Notes under the pieces: model-generated | The model's database searches: none | The model's input: the letters and a program-made list of their open reading frames with translations, nothing else | Told to the model about the DNA's origin: nothing | Part shown: piece after piece, positions 1 through 8,061 of the stretch | Layout: the number at the start of each line of letters is the position of its first letter | Numbering within the stretch: position 1 is the stretch's first letter | Source of the DNA: GCA-003244245 sp050699715 | GTDB lineage: Bacteria > Actinomycetota > Actinomycetes > Mycobacteriales > Pseudonocardiaceae | Assembly: GCA_050699715.1 (NCBI GenBank) | Contig: JBOHFR010000018.1 | Location: 1 to 64,000 of the forward strand | DNA length: 64,000 nt | Direction: 5' to 3' | Translations under genes and position numbers: made by a program

Positions 1-276
1 ACGGACCCGACCTCAACCCCGCCGACGATGCCCGCCGACGGGCTCATCCCCCTGCCCACGTCTGACCCCGCAGACCACAACAGGACGAGCACGACCGCCC
101 CGGCCGACGGGAACTCCGAATGCTTACACTGGATCGTGGACCTCGACGAGCCGGTGTCACTGCTGGACTGCCACCTCGCCGAGGACTTCGGCTACGCGGA
201 CTCCGGAGCGATCACCGGCACATTCACCCTCAGCGCACCATTCTCCGTGCAGCTAGCGCTCGACTTACTGATCTGA
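1..276 (+). pseudogene. Uma2-like nuclease C-terminal fragment
   Basis: The frame is open from the window edge to a TGA, so this is the tail of something longer or a remnant. The last 50 residues contain HWIVDLDEPVSLL and end in APFSVQLALDLLI. This resembles the closing strands of Uma2 (DUF820) PD-(D/E)XK nucleases, where YWIVD is followed by a variable loop and a PFPV-type ending. The preceding part matches the family poorly, so the gene is probably degenerate. An alternative is an unrelated hypothetical protein. Confidence 0.35.
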
Positions 277-330
277 ACTGGCTGATACCCCGACGTTCCT
301 TCACCAGGTCGACACCACCAAGATGAGCAC

Positions 331-711
331 GTGCAGTCACAGTCTGTCTCTGATCCGCTACTGAGCATCAGCGCCGAAGACGGTGATGCGCTCCGGTCTT
401 TGCTTGATTGGCTGCGGCAGGAGGACACCCTGCGGGGCCGGGTGCGTACGGCCCCGACGCCAGTGCGGCCTGGCGAGATGGGCGCGCTCGACGCCGCCTT
501 GGTGGTCGCTCTCGGTTCCGGTGGGGCTGGCGCGGTGCTGGCCGCCTCGGTGTCGAGCTGGTTGAGTCAGCCGCGCCGGGCGGACGTGGCGCTGACCGTG
601 ACCGCTGAGGACGGTCGCCGCATCAAGCTCGATGCTCGTCGTGTCCGGGATCCCGTTGTGCTGTTGCGTGAGGTCCAGCAATTGTTCGGAGCGGAGGGCC
701 TCGACCAGTGA
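331..711 (+). CDS. EACC1-type effector-associated adaptor
   Basis: This 126-residue protein resembles EACC1 (effector-associated constant component 1), a small adaptor found beside caspases, nucleases and other effectors in bacterial conflict systems. An acidic N-terminal region (SISAEDGDALRSLLDWL) precedes a hydrophobic glycine-rich segment around residues 50-75. The C-terminal strand-helix part contains LTVTAEDGRRIKLDA. It starts at GTG, and its TGA overlaps the GTG of the caspase gene by four bases, so the two are translationally coupled. The family is thought to recognise or hold the effector; the exact mechanism is not known to me. Assignment rests on length, pattern and neighbour. Confidence 0.75.
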   Translation: MQSQSVSDPLLSISAEDGDALRSLLDWLRQEDTLRGRVRTAPTPVRPGEMGALDAALVVALGSGGAGAVLAASVSSWLSQPRRADVALTVTAEDGRRIKLDARRVRDPVVLLREVQQLFGAEGLDQ

Positions 712-2153
712 GCCAGGCGTGTTTTCCCGATCCGGCCCGCTCTCGCGCGCTGCTGATCGGTGCGAGTCACTTTGCCGCCGCTGGGCCGGACCTGCCTGAC
801 ATCCCGGCCGTGGTGGCGAACCTGACGGCGCTGCGGCAGGCGCTGACCAACCCGGACACCGGGGTGCTCAGGCCCGATCTCTGTCGTGTGCTGGCTGATC
901 CGGGTGGTGTGGATGAGGTCGGCACCGCGCTGTCTGAGCTGGCGGCCACGGCCACGGACCTGTTGCTGGTGTACTACGCCGGGCACGGCCTAGTCGACGA
1001 CCGTGGCCGGCTGCACCTGGCGCTGGCGCACACCCACCCGCACCGGGCCCGGTGGACCGCGTTCCCCCTCGAGCTGCTCCGTGAGGAGATCGCGAACAGC
1101 GCCGCCGCTACGCGGGTGCTGATCCTCGACTGCTGCTTTTCCGGTCGGGCGATCGAGGCGATGGCTGATGATCAGGGGGTGCTCGGCGGGCAGCTCGAGG
1201 TGGCCGGTACGTACACGTTGACCTCCACCACCGCCAACGCCCCTTCGCACGCCCCGGTGGGGGACCGGTACACGGCTTTCACCGGCGCCCTGCTGCGCGC
1301 GTTGGACGAAGCCGATCCGCTCACCCTCGACCAGATCCATGGCGTGATCGACCGCGACCTCACGGCGCGGAATCTTCCCCGCCCGCAACGCCGCGCCGTC
1401 AACACAGCCGGCAACCTCGCCCTCTCCCACGGCCCCGCGACCAGGCCAGACACCGAGCGGGCTGATTCCGACGCGGTGCGCTTCACCCGCACGTACCGCT
1501 CACCGATCGTGCATGCACTGCGCGCGTTCGACGCCGTCTTTCACGTCTTCTACTTCCTCATCCTCATCCTCCCCTTCTCATTCTTCGCCGTCGTCATGAT
1601 CAACGGAGCATCGAGTCTCTCCTCGAGTGCTGTCTTGGTATTCGCGTTCACGGCTTTTGCGCCGCTGATCCCCATAGTGGTCAATATCGCTAGGCCAAGC
1701 GACTCGCGTCTTGGGCGATCCGTGTCCGTTATCAAGAATTTAGTCTCCGGCAAGACGGACGTTCGTGTGCGCGAGCTTGTCGTCGACCGGTCCGGCCTCA
1801 CCATCCGACGGAAGGGAACGACAACCCACCTCGCTTGGCGGGACATCGCACAGGTCGGTGTGTTGCGACCCGAACGCAGAGCGCTCAACCACCGCCTACC
1901 TGCTGATCAGTACACGCGGACGCACGTTCTCGTGGTGCGGCTGCGGCCGGAGGTTCCCGCCCCCAGGGTCTTGAGCATGCTGTCCGACGAGCACCGGCAG
2001 CTCGGCTATCTCGGTCTGTGCGCAGTGGAGAGCCTCGTGTCCTCTCGCCAGGAGATGATCAGTGCGCTGGAGCGGTTCGCTGGGGGCAAGCTGGTTCACA
2101 GTTCCCGGCAATTCCTCGATCGCGACCCCCGACTGCGACCCGAAATGGTGTAG
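708..2153 (+). CDS. Caspase-like protease with membrane segments and C-terminal PH-like domain
   Basis: A C14-type caspase domain fills about residues 10-240. The catalytic His is in VYYAGHGLVDD and the Cys in LILDCCFSGRA, both in the usual context. Residues about 260-325 contain two hydrophobic stretches (HVFYFLILILPFSFF and AVLVFAFTAFAPLIPIVV), predicted membrane segments. The last 150 residues are beta-rich (LVVDRSGLTIRRKG...LAWRDIAQVGVL), like a bacterial PH domain. The GTG start overlaps the EACC1 stop. Together they look like a membrane-tethered suicide-protease module in which the adaptor presents or restrains the protease. This is inferred from family knowledge; the trigger is not visible. 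Confidence 0.85.
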   Translation: MSQACFPDPARSRALLIGASHFAAAGPDLPDIPAVVANLTALRQALTNPDTGVLRPDLCRVLADPGGVDEVGTALSELAATATDLLLVYYAGHGLVDDRGRLHLALAHTHPHRARWTAFPLELLREEIANSAAATRVLILDCCFSGRAIEAMADDQGVLGGQLEVAGTYTLTSTTANAPSHAPVGDRYTAFTGALLRALDEADPLTLDQIHGVIDRDLTARNLPRPQRRAVNTAGNLALSHGPATRPDTERADSDAVRFTRTYRSPIVHALRAFDAVFHVFYFLILILPFSFFAVVMINGASSLSSSAVLVFAFTAFAPLIPIVVNIARPSDSRLGRSVSVIKNLVSGKTDVRVRELVVDRSGLTIRRKGTTTHLAWRDIAQVGVLRPERRALNHRLPADQYTRTHVLVVRLRPEVPAPRVLSMLSDEHRQLGYLGLCAVESLVSSRQEMISALERFAGGKLVHSSRQFLDRDPRLRPEMV

Positions 2154-2387
2154 TAGCTCAACATGAACACCGGCTGTCCCAGACCTCCTGAAGGAGGTCA
2201 TGAACGTCGATCGATACGGCGCTCGCTGGCGGCGAGCCACCATCTGCCCGTCGCGCCGCCAGCTCGTGGGGTATCCACACCCGTGACCCCGCCAACCGGG
2301 CGCTGGCTCAGCAGGCGATGAGGTAGGCGTGGGCGAACAACGTCCCGCCTGCGGGCGGTGGTGGCCCGCATCAGGGCGGTACCACGG

Positions 2388-2456
2388 TCATGATCACTGT
2401 TTTGGTGCCGACAGTGACACGACGTGTCACTGTCGGCACCAAAACAGTGATCATGA
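2388..2456. repeat. Perfect 34-bp inverted repeat, 1-nt centre
   Basis: Two 34-base arms pair perfectly around a single A at 2422. The left arm begins TCATGATCACTG and the right arm ends CAGTGATCATGA. It lies 235 bp past the caspase stop. No T-run follows on either strand, so it is not a classical intrinsic terminator. It could be a cruciform-type transcription stop, a regulator site or a small palindromic mobile repeat. Confidence 0.9.
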
Positions 2457-2895
2457 TTCCCAGACCTCCCCTGGCTAGGACCTGCTGCAACACGCGCCTC
2501 ACGGGCACCACCCGGTCCTTCGCGGGCCTAGAATATTCACCAGATTTTCCTGCGAACGCCTCGCGGGTGCCCCAGGTCAGAGCTTGATCAAGAAGCTACT
2601 TCAGGAGGTCTGTGTCCTGGTCCGGGAGTAATCCGCTCAGTGCTCAGAGCACCGGAGTCCAGTACCAGGGGCATGGGCCGTTCTTGCCACCAGGACACGC
2701 TGGGCGATACGCCACGATAACGGGGTGCCCGCCCCCACGCCGCTTCAAGATCGTTTTTATAGTCGCGGTGGTCAGGTCTTTCTGTCCCGGGCATCCCGGC
2801 GCGGGGCCTCGGCGACGTCGCTGGCCACCTGGTGTGGCGCGGCACGGGCCGCTGTCCGCTCCGCCGCCCCACGGGGAGGTTGGGGGGTCTGTTGT

Positions 2896-2919
2896 GGAGT
2901 TGCCATCTATGGCAACTCC
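2896..2919. repeat. 11-bp hairpin
   Basis: Arms GGAGTTGCCAT and ATGGCAACTCC flank a two-base loop. It lies about 260 bp downstream of the minus-strand phosphofructokinase stop. A terminator role is possible, but no U-tract is present. Confidence 0.55.
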
Positions 2920-3181
2920 CCACGTTGCGACAGTCCTTCCCTGGACCTCACCGACAGTGACATTGGTCCGTGGTGTGGCAGGCATCGGACTCTCGTGGCG
3001 CGGGGTGTTGCCCCCGGATAGTAGCCGGCCACAAACTCCCGGCCCACAAATACGATCGTGCCCGTCCCCCCACGCCGGTCAAGACCACCGTGGCCGGCCA
3101 CCTCCCTGACGGAAAGGAGCTTCCCCTGTGCCGGCTGCGCTACCTCAGCCTGGCTGATCAGCAGCCAAGGGACACCGCTCC

Positions 3182-4561
3182 TTATTCTCCGAATCGCACT
3201 GGCTGGCCGGTGGCTTCTAGGACCGACATCCAGAGATCACCGTGCGGGTCCACCTGGTTGCGCTTGCTGATGGCCAGCGCCATCGGGATGTGCACGAAAC
3301 GCCGGCGCCACCGGCCGACGACCATCTCGGTGCGACCAGACATCGCGGCGTGCACAGCGGCCTGCGCGAGGCGCACGCAGTACACGCTGTCGTAGGGGTT
3401 GGCTGGCACGCTCCGGATAGCGTAGCTCGGGTCGATGAACCGGATGCGGGCCTCGATACCGGCCTCGGCGAAGTGCTCGGCGAATCGCCGTCGCAGGAGC
3501 GTGCCGATATCGCGCAGCCCGGCGTTGCCTGAGGCGTCGTGTGCGACCTCGTCGTCGAGTAGCTCCTGCCCGGCCCCCTCGGCGACGACCACCACGGCGT
3601 AGCCGCGTTCCCGCACTCGACGCTGCACGTGCTGGAGCAGGCCGCGCTCGCCGTCGAGCTGGAACGCGACCTCCGGGATGAGCACCACGTCGGCGTCGTT
3701 GCGGGCCAGTGCGGCGTAGCAGGCGATGAACCCCGAGTGCCGGCCCATCAACTTCACCAGGCCGACGCCGTGGGGAGTGGACTTGGCCTCGACGGTGACC
3801 GCGTGGATCGACTCGGTGGCCTGCGCGAAGGCGGTCTGGAACCCGAAGCTCTGGTCCAGGTAGGGAATGTCGTTGTCGATCGTTTTGGGCACCCCGACCA
3901 CGGCGATGCGCGCTCCGCGTTCGCCGATCACGCTCGCGATCTGCATCGCGCCGCGCATGGTGCCGTCGCCGCCGATCACGAACAGGATGGTGATTCCGAG
4001 TCGCTCCAGGCAGTCGACGACCTCATGCGGATCCTGCGGCCCGCGGGAGGTGCCCAGCACGGTGCCGCCGTCGACGTTGATGTCGCGAACGCTCTGCGGT
4101 GTCAAGTCCACCACGTCGTACCGGTAGGACGCGATGAAACCTTGGTAGCCGTTGCGGAAGCCGACGACGCGCTGCACCTCGTAGTGGTAGGTCAGGTTGC
4201 GAACCAGGCTGCGGATGACGTCGTTGAGACCGGGGCACAGCCCGCCGCAGGTCACGATCCCGGCCCGGGCCTTGGACGGGTCGAAGAAGATCTTGCGTCG
4301 GGGACCGGCCGGCTCGAAGCTGGGCAGGTCGCCGACCGAACCTCCCCGCGCCAGGACCATGCCGAGCGTGTCGTCGAGGAGTACCCGATCGCCCTCGTCG
4401 ACATAGTGTTCGGTGGTTTGCCTCGTGTCGAGCAGCGCAGCCAGCGGGGACTCGATCCGGGCCGGCCCCAGGGTCTTGATCGACAGATCCGGATCATCCG
4501 TAACGGTGATTCTTTGGCGCGCGGCACGCCGGGCCGCGATCTCGTGCACCCCACCGGTCAC
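3182..4561 (-). CDS. ATP-dependent 6-phosphofructokinase (clade with GGDG/PKTIDND)
   Basis: Phosphorylates fructose 6-phosphate to the 1,6-bisphosphate in glycolysis. Motifs in order are GIVTCGGLCPGLNDVIRS, VIGGDGTMRGA, VPKTIDNDI and KLMGRHSGFIA. The Gly in GGDG points to ATP as donor (PPi enzymes have Asp there), while the Lys in PKTIDND is shared with plant-like and trypanosomal ATP enzymes. I chose the GTG start (459 aa) because GGGGAG lies six bases upstream; the longer frame would overlap pntB without a ribosome site. It lies 106 bp downstream of pntB on the same strand, so cotranscription with the transhydrogenase genes is plausible. Confidence 0.88.
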   Translation of the reverse strand: MTGGVHEIAARRAARQRITVTDDPDLSIKTLGPARIESPLAALLDTRQTTEHYVDEGDRVLLDDTLGMVLARGGSVGDLPSFEPAGPRRKIFFDPSKARAGIVTCGGLCPGLNDVIRSLVRNLTYHYEVQRVVGFRNGYQGFIASYRYDVVDLTPQSVRDINVDGGTVLGTSRGPQDPHEVVDCLERLGITILFVIGGDGTMRGAMQIASVIGERGARIAVVGVPKTIDNDIPYLDQSFGFQTAFAQATESIHAVTVEAKSTPHGVGLVKLMGRHSGFIACYAALARNDADVVLIPEVAFQLDGERGLLQHVQRRVRERGYAVVVVAEGAGQELLDDEVAHDASGNAGLRDIGTLLRRRFAEHFAEAGIEARIRFIDPSYAIRSVPANPYDSVYCVRLAQAAVHAAMSGRTEMVVGRWRRRFVHIPMALAISKRNQVDPHGDLWMSVLEATGQPVRFGE

Positions 4562-4667
4562 CTGATGCTCCCCGCGCTTGGGTCGTGGCCACTTCGCGCC
4601 GGTGAGAATGTGACCTTTGTGCCATACCAGCATGCATGCGCCAGGTCGGCGGCGACAACCCCGTGGG

Positions 4668-6050
4668 CTAGAGGGCTTTGAGTTCCTCGATGACTGACTC
4701 GACGGAAGATTTGGCGTCGCCAAAGAGCATCGCGGTGCTGGGGGAGTAGTACAGCTCGTTCTCGATGCCGGCGAAGCCGGGGCTCATCGAGCGCTTGAGC
4801 ACGATGACCGATTTGCTCTGGTCGACGTTGAGGATCGGCATGCCGTGAATCGGCGAGCTCGGGTCGTTGCGGGCGGCGGGGTTGGTGACGTCGTTGGCGC
4901 CGATCACCAGCGCGACGTCGGTGCGGGTGAACTCGCCGTTGATCTCGTCCATGTCCTTGAGCTGCTCGTAGGGCACGTCGGCCTCAGCGAGCAGCACGTT
5001 CATGTGCCCGGGCATCCGGCCGGCCACCGGGTGGATGGCGTACTTGACCTCGACGCCCTTGTCCTCCAGCAACCTGGCCATGTCCCGCACGGTGTGCTGC
5101 GCTTGCGCCACGGCCATGCCGTACCCGGGCACCACGACGACCTGGTTGGCGTAGACCATCTGCACTGCCGCATCGGCGGCGCTGGTCTGCCGGACGGTCC
5201 TGTCCCCGATCTCCCGGCCGGCCGCGATACCACCGCCGCCGAACCCGCCGGCCACGATCGCCGGGATGGACCGGTTCATCGCCTTGGCCATCAGGTTGGT
5301 GAGGATCGAGCCCGAGGCGCCGACGATCATCCCGGCGACGATCATCGCGGTGTTGTTCAGCGCCAGCCCGGCCGCCGCGGCTGAGAGCCCAGTCAGCGCG
5401 TTGAGCAGCGAGATCACCACTGGCATGTCGGCGCCGCCGATCGGCAGCACGACCAGCAGCCCCAACGCCGCGGCGAACACCAGCGTCCCGATGATCAGCA
5501 ATTCGGCGTCGCTGCCGAAGCCGATCGCGACCGTGCAGGCCAGCGCCGCCAGCAGCGCCAGCGCGTTGACTAGCTGCTGGGGTTGGCCCAGACTGATCGG
5601 CCGGCCGGGGATGAGCTCCTGCAGCTTGCCGAAGGCCACCAGGGAACCCCAGAACGACACCGACCCGACGATGGCGCCGAACAGCGAGGCGACCATCACG
5701 TACCCGGGTTGATCGGCGAATCCGGCGGTGCTGTTGAACTCCACCCAGGCGATCAGTGCGACCGCGCCGCCGCCGACACCGTTGAACAACGCCACCATCT
5801 GCGGTATCTCGGTCATCTTGACCTGCTTGGCGGCCGGCACCCCGAGCGCGGTGCCCAAGGCCACGCCCAGCACGATGAGCGCCCAGTTGCTCACCCCGGG
5901 CATGAGCAGCGTTGCCAGCACCGCCAGGGCCATTCCCGCCGCCGCGATGAGGTTGCCGCGCACTGCGGTGCGCGGCCCGGTCAGGCCCATCAAACCGTAG
6001 ATGAACAGGGCAAAAGCGACGATGTAGAGAACCAGGATAGGAGTTGTCAC
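4668..6050 (-). CDS. pntB: NAD(P) transhydrogenase beta subunit
   Basis: Forms the membrane and NADP(H)-binding part of proton-translocating transhydrogenase, which uses the proton gradient to make NADPH from NADH. The first 250 residues are strongly hydrophobic with about eight to nine membrane helices. The C-terminal domain carries VVVPGYGMAVAQAQ and MPILNVDQSKSVIVLKR, typical of the NADP-binding dIII. At 460 residues it is full length. Its ATG overlaps the stop of the upstream pntAB by four bases. Confidence 0.95.
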   Translation of the reverse strand: MTTPILVLYIVAFALFIYGLMGLTGPRTAVRGNLIAAAGMALAVLATLLMPGVSNWALIVLGVALGTALGVPAAKQVKMTEIPQMVALFNGVGGGAVALIAWVEFNSTAGFADQPGYVMVASLFGAIVGSVSFWGSLVAFGKLQELIPGRPISLGQPQQLVNALALLAALACTVAIGFGSDAELLIIGTLVFAAALGLLVVLPIGGADMPVVISLLNALTGLSAAAAGLALNNTAMIVAGMIVGASGSILTNLMAKAMNRSIPAIVAGGFGGGGIAAGREIGDRTVRQTSAADAAVQMVYANQVVVVPGYGMAVAQAQHTVRDMARLLEDKGVEVKYAIHPVAGRMPGHMNVLLAEADVPYEQLKDMDEINGEFTRTDVALVIGANDVTNPAARNDPSSPIHGMPILNVDQSKSVIVLKRSMSPGFAGIENELYYSPSTAMLFGDAKSSVESVIEELKAL

Positions 6051-6367
6051 CGCTGCTCAGCGCTCTTCTCGACCGCTCGCCTGGCAGGTTGCTTGCCCTT
6101 GAACATGGCCAGCATCCGGTCGGTGACCAGGAAGCCACCGACCACATTGATGGTGCCGAACGCGATCGCCACCACCAGCAGCAACTTGTCAAAGATCGTG
6201 AGGTCCTGGCCCAGGCCGAGCACCACGATGCCGCCGAGCAGCACGATGCCGTGGATGGCGTTCGTGCCGGACATCAGCGGAGTGTGCAGGGTGTTGGGTA
6301 CTTTGGAGATCACCGCGAAGCCGACGAAACCGGCTAGCACGAGGATCGCCAAATTGGCGAGCAGCAT
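6047..6367 (-). CDS. pntAB: NAD(P) transhydrogenase alpha subunit, membrane part
   Basis: This 106-residue membrane protein corresponds to the C-terminal dII part of E. coli PntA, encoded separately as in other three-subunit enzymes. It begins MLLANLAILVLAGFVGFAVI and contains HTPLMSGTNAIHGIVLLGG, a conserved helix of the proton channel. The start shares one base with the pntAA stop, and the end overlaps pntB. Confidence 0.95.
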   Translation of the reverse strand: MLLANLAILVLAGFVGFAVISKVPNTLHTPLMSGTNAIHGIVLLGGIVVLGLGQDLTIFDKLLLVVAIAFGTINVVGGFLVTDRMLAMFKGKQPARRAVEKSAEQR

Positions 6368-7494
6368 CAGCGGTTGTCCCCTTCCCGGGTGATGCAGGAG
6401 CGCACCAGCACCTCATCATCGGAGTCTGGTGCTAGCCGGCCCTGATCGTCCACCATCAGTTCCAAAAATGACTGCACATTGCGGGCGTACAACTCGCTCG
6501 CGTGCTCGGGCATCGTCGCCGGCAGGTTCAGCGGTGAGGCGATCGTCACATCGTGGCGGACCACGACCTGGCCCGGCTCGGTCAGCTCGCAGTTGCCCCC
6601 GGTCTCCCCAGCCAGGTCGACGATCACGCTGCCGGGCCGCATGCCCTTCACCGCCTCGGCGGTGACCAGGATCGGGGCCCGCCGGCCAGGCACCAGCGCG
6701 GTGGTGATCACGACGTCGAAACCACTGGTCGCCTCGGTCAGCCGCTGCTTCTGCTCAGCCCGTTCCTCCTCGGTCAGCTCACGGGCGTAGCCACCCTCGC
6801 CGGCTGCCTCGATGCCCAGGTCGAGCCATCTGGCGCCCAGCGAGCGCACCTGGTCGGCGACCTCGGGCCGGACGTCGTAGCCGGTGGTCCTGGCCCCCAG
6901 GCGCTTGGCGGTGGCCAGCGCCTGCAGCCCGGCCACCCCCACGCCGAGCACCAGCGCGGTCGCCGGCTTGACGGTGCCGGCCGCCGTGGTGAGCATCGGG
7001 AAGAACCGGGTGGACAGCTCAGCGGCCAGCAGCACCGCCTTGTACCCGGCCACGTTGGCCTGCGAGGACAGCGCGTCCATCGACTGCGCGCGGGAGATCC
7101 GGGGGATCGATTCCATGGCGAAGGCCCGCACACCCGCCGCGCGCAGCTTCGTGGCGATCTCCGGGTCGGACCGCGGGGCCAGGAACCCGATCAGCACCGC
7201 CCCGCGACGCAGCCGTCCGATCTCCTCGTCGGTCGGCGGCGCCACCTTGACCACCACGTCAGCGTCCCAGGGATCCGCAATGGTCGCACCGGCCGCGATG
7301 AACATCTCATCGGGCATCAGCGCGCCCACGCCAGCACCGGACTCGACGGTGACCCGCAAGCCGCGGCCGGCCAGTTTCTCGACCATCTTGGGCACTAGAG
7401 CAACCCGGCGCTCACCGTTTAGCGATTCCCGGGGGACGCCGACCCGGGTGCCTGGGTCCTGTTGCGATGAGGTCACTAACAGAGCATCGAACAT
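6367..7494 (-). CDS. pntAA: NAD(P) transhydrogenase alpha subunit, NAD-binding part
   Basis: A soluble dI domain related to alanine dehydrogenase that binds NAD(H). Landmarks are VGVPRESLNGERRVALVP near the N terminus, AMESIPRISRAQSMDALSSQ in the middle, the nucleotide-binding VLGVGVAGLQALATAKRLGA, and VIVDLAGETGGNCELT towards the end. At 375 residues it is full length. It is the first gene of the pntAA-pntAB-pntB set; phosphofructokinase may follow in the same transcript. Confidence 0.95.
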   Translation of the reverse strand: MFDALLVTSSQQDPGTRVGVPRESLNGERRVALVPKMVEKLAGRGLRVTVESGAGVGALMPDEMFIAAGATIADPWDADVVVKVAPPTDEEIGRLRRGAVLIGFLAPRSDPEIATKLRAAGVRAFAMESIPRISRAQSMDALSSQANVAGYKAVLLAAELSTRFFPMLTTAAGTVKPATALVLGVGVAGLQALATAKRLGARTTGYDVRPEVADQVRSLGARWLDLGIEAAGEGGYARELTEEERAEQKQRLTEATSGFDVVITTALVPGRRAPILVTAEAVKGMRPGSVIVDLAGETGGNCELTEPGQVVVRHDVTIASPLNLPATMPEHASELYARNVQSFLELMVDDQGRLAPDSDDEVLVRSCITREGDNR

Positions 7495-7599
7495 GATCGG
7501 CGCGGCGTCCAGTGCGGGTTGGCAAACGGGGCACGTTGACCGGCCCCGTGGACTGGCCCCGTCGGCCGGCCCCGTCGGCCGGCCCGGGTGGCACGACCC

Positions 7600-7800
7600 A
7601 ACTCTACGGTCTGCCCGGTGACCTCCGCGGTCACGTCGAAGTCGCGGTCATCATGCAGCGCGCTGATGTCGTGCCGCTCGGCGACAGCCGCGATAATCAG
7701 GTCCGGGATCGTGACCGCATCTGTGTTGCCCGCGCTCGGCTAGCGTGCTGTGGATGTCCACGGCACGATCCCAGACCTCATCCGGAGTGGCGAGCTGTTC
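7600..7800 (-). pseudogene. vapC: vapC PIN toxin fragment, frameshifted
   Basis: Read on the minus strand, one frame gives EQLATPDEVWDRAVD...LAERGQHR. A one-base shift then gives VTIPDLIIAAVAERHDIS followed by ALHDDRDFDVTAEVTGQT. This is the second half of a PIN-domain toxin, including the conserved IPDLIIAA helix and the DRDFD acid cluster. No start codon, N-terminal half or antitoxin is present. The remnant abuts GC-rich repeats of GGCCCCGT around 7545-7600. Confidence 0.7.
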
Positions 7801-7910
7801 TAGGCCACATTGCGTCGAGGCGCCCATCGAACATCCTCAGCCGGGGCGTTGCCAGGTTGGTGACGGGCTGGTGTTTGGCTGCCCGGTGTAGGCGGGTCAC
7901 ACTGGGTTCG

Positions 7911-8033
7911 TGGACGTCGCGTCATCGTCGGTGTACAAGGGGTACCGGTATCCGATGGAGATTATCAGTCACTGTGTGTGACTGTATCACCGGTTCCCGC
8001 TGAGTGTGCGGGAGGTCGAGGAGATGATGGCCT
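7911..8033 (+). pseudogene. IS6-family transposase N-terminal remnant
   Basis: The frame reads VYKGYRYPMEIISHCV, then a TGA where the family has TGG (Trp), then LYHRFPLSVREVEEMM. This is the N terminus of IS6/IS26-type transposases (GYRFPPEIISHCVWLYHRF pattern). The match stops abruptly about 30 bp before the next gene, and no terminal repeat or catalytic DDE part follows. It marks an old insertion whose body has been lost. Confidence 0.75.
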
Positions 8034-8061
8034 GCAGGCCTTGCCCAAGGGGGAGACAGTA

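Larger units (their letters stand above)
2154..3181. other. Non-coding stretch with inverted repeats
   Basis: About 1 kb separates the caspase gene from the convergent phosphofructokinase gene. Frames here are open on both strands but lack convincing codon structure or recognisable domains. The stretch holds an 8-bp-stem hairpin at 2182-2199, a 34-bp-arm inverted repeat at 2388-2456 and an 11-bp-arm hairpin at 2896-2919. I see no gene I can support. Confidence 0.5.

Noticed and set aside
2200..2286. A 28-codon frame after AAGGAGGTC.
   Set aside because: The ribosome-like site is one base from ATG and is half of a hairpin; the peptide has no support.
3629..4681. A 350-codon open frame antisense to the phosphofructokinase.
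   Set aside because: The minus-strand frame carries all kinase motifs; the plus frame has no domain.
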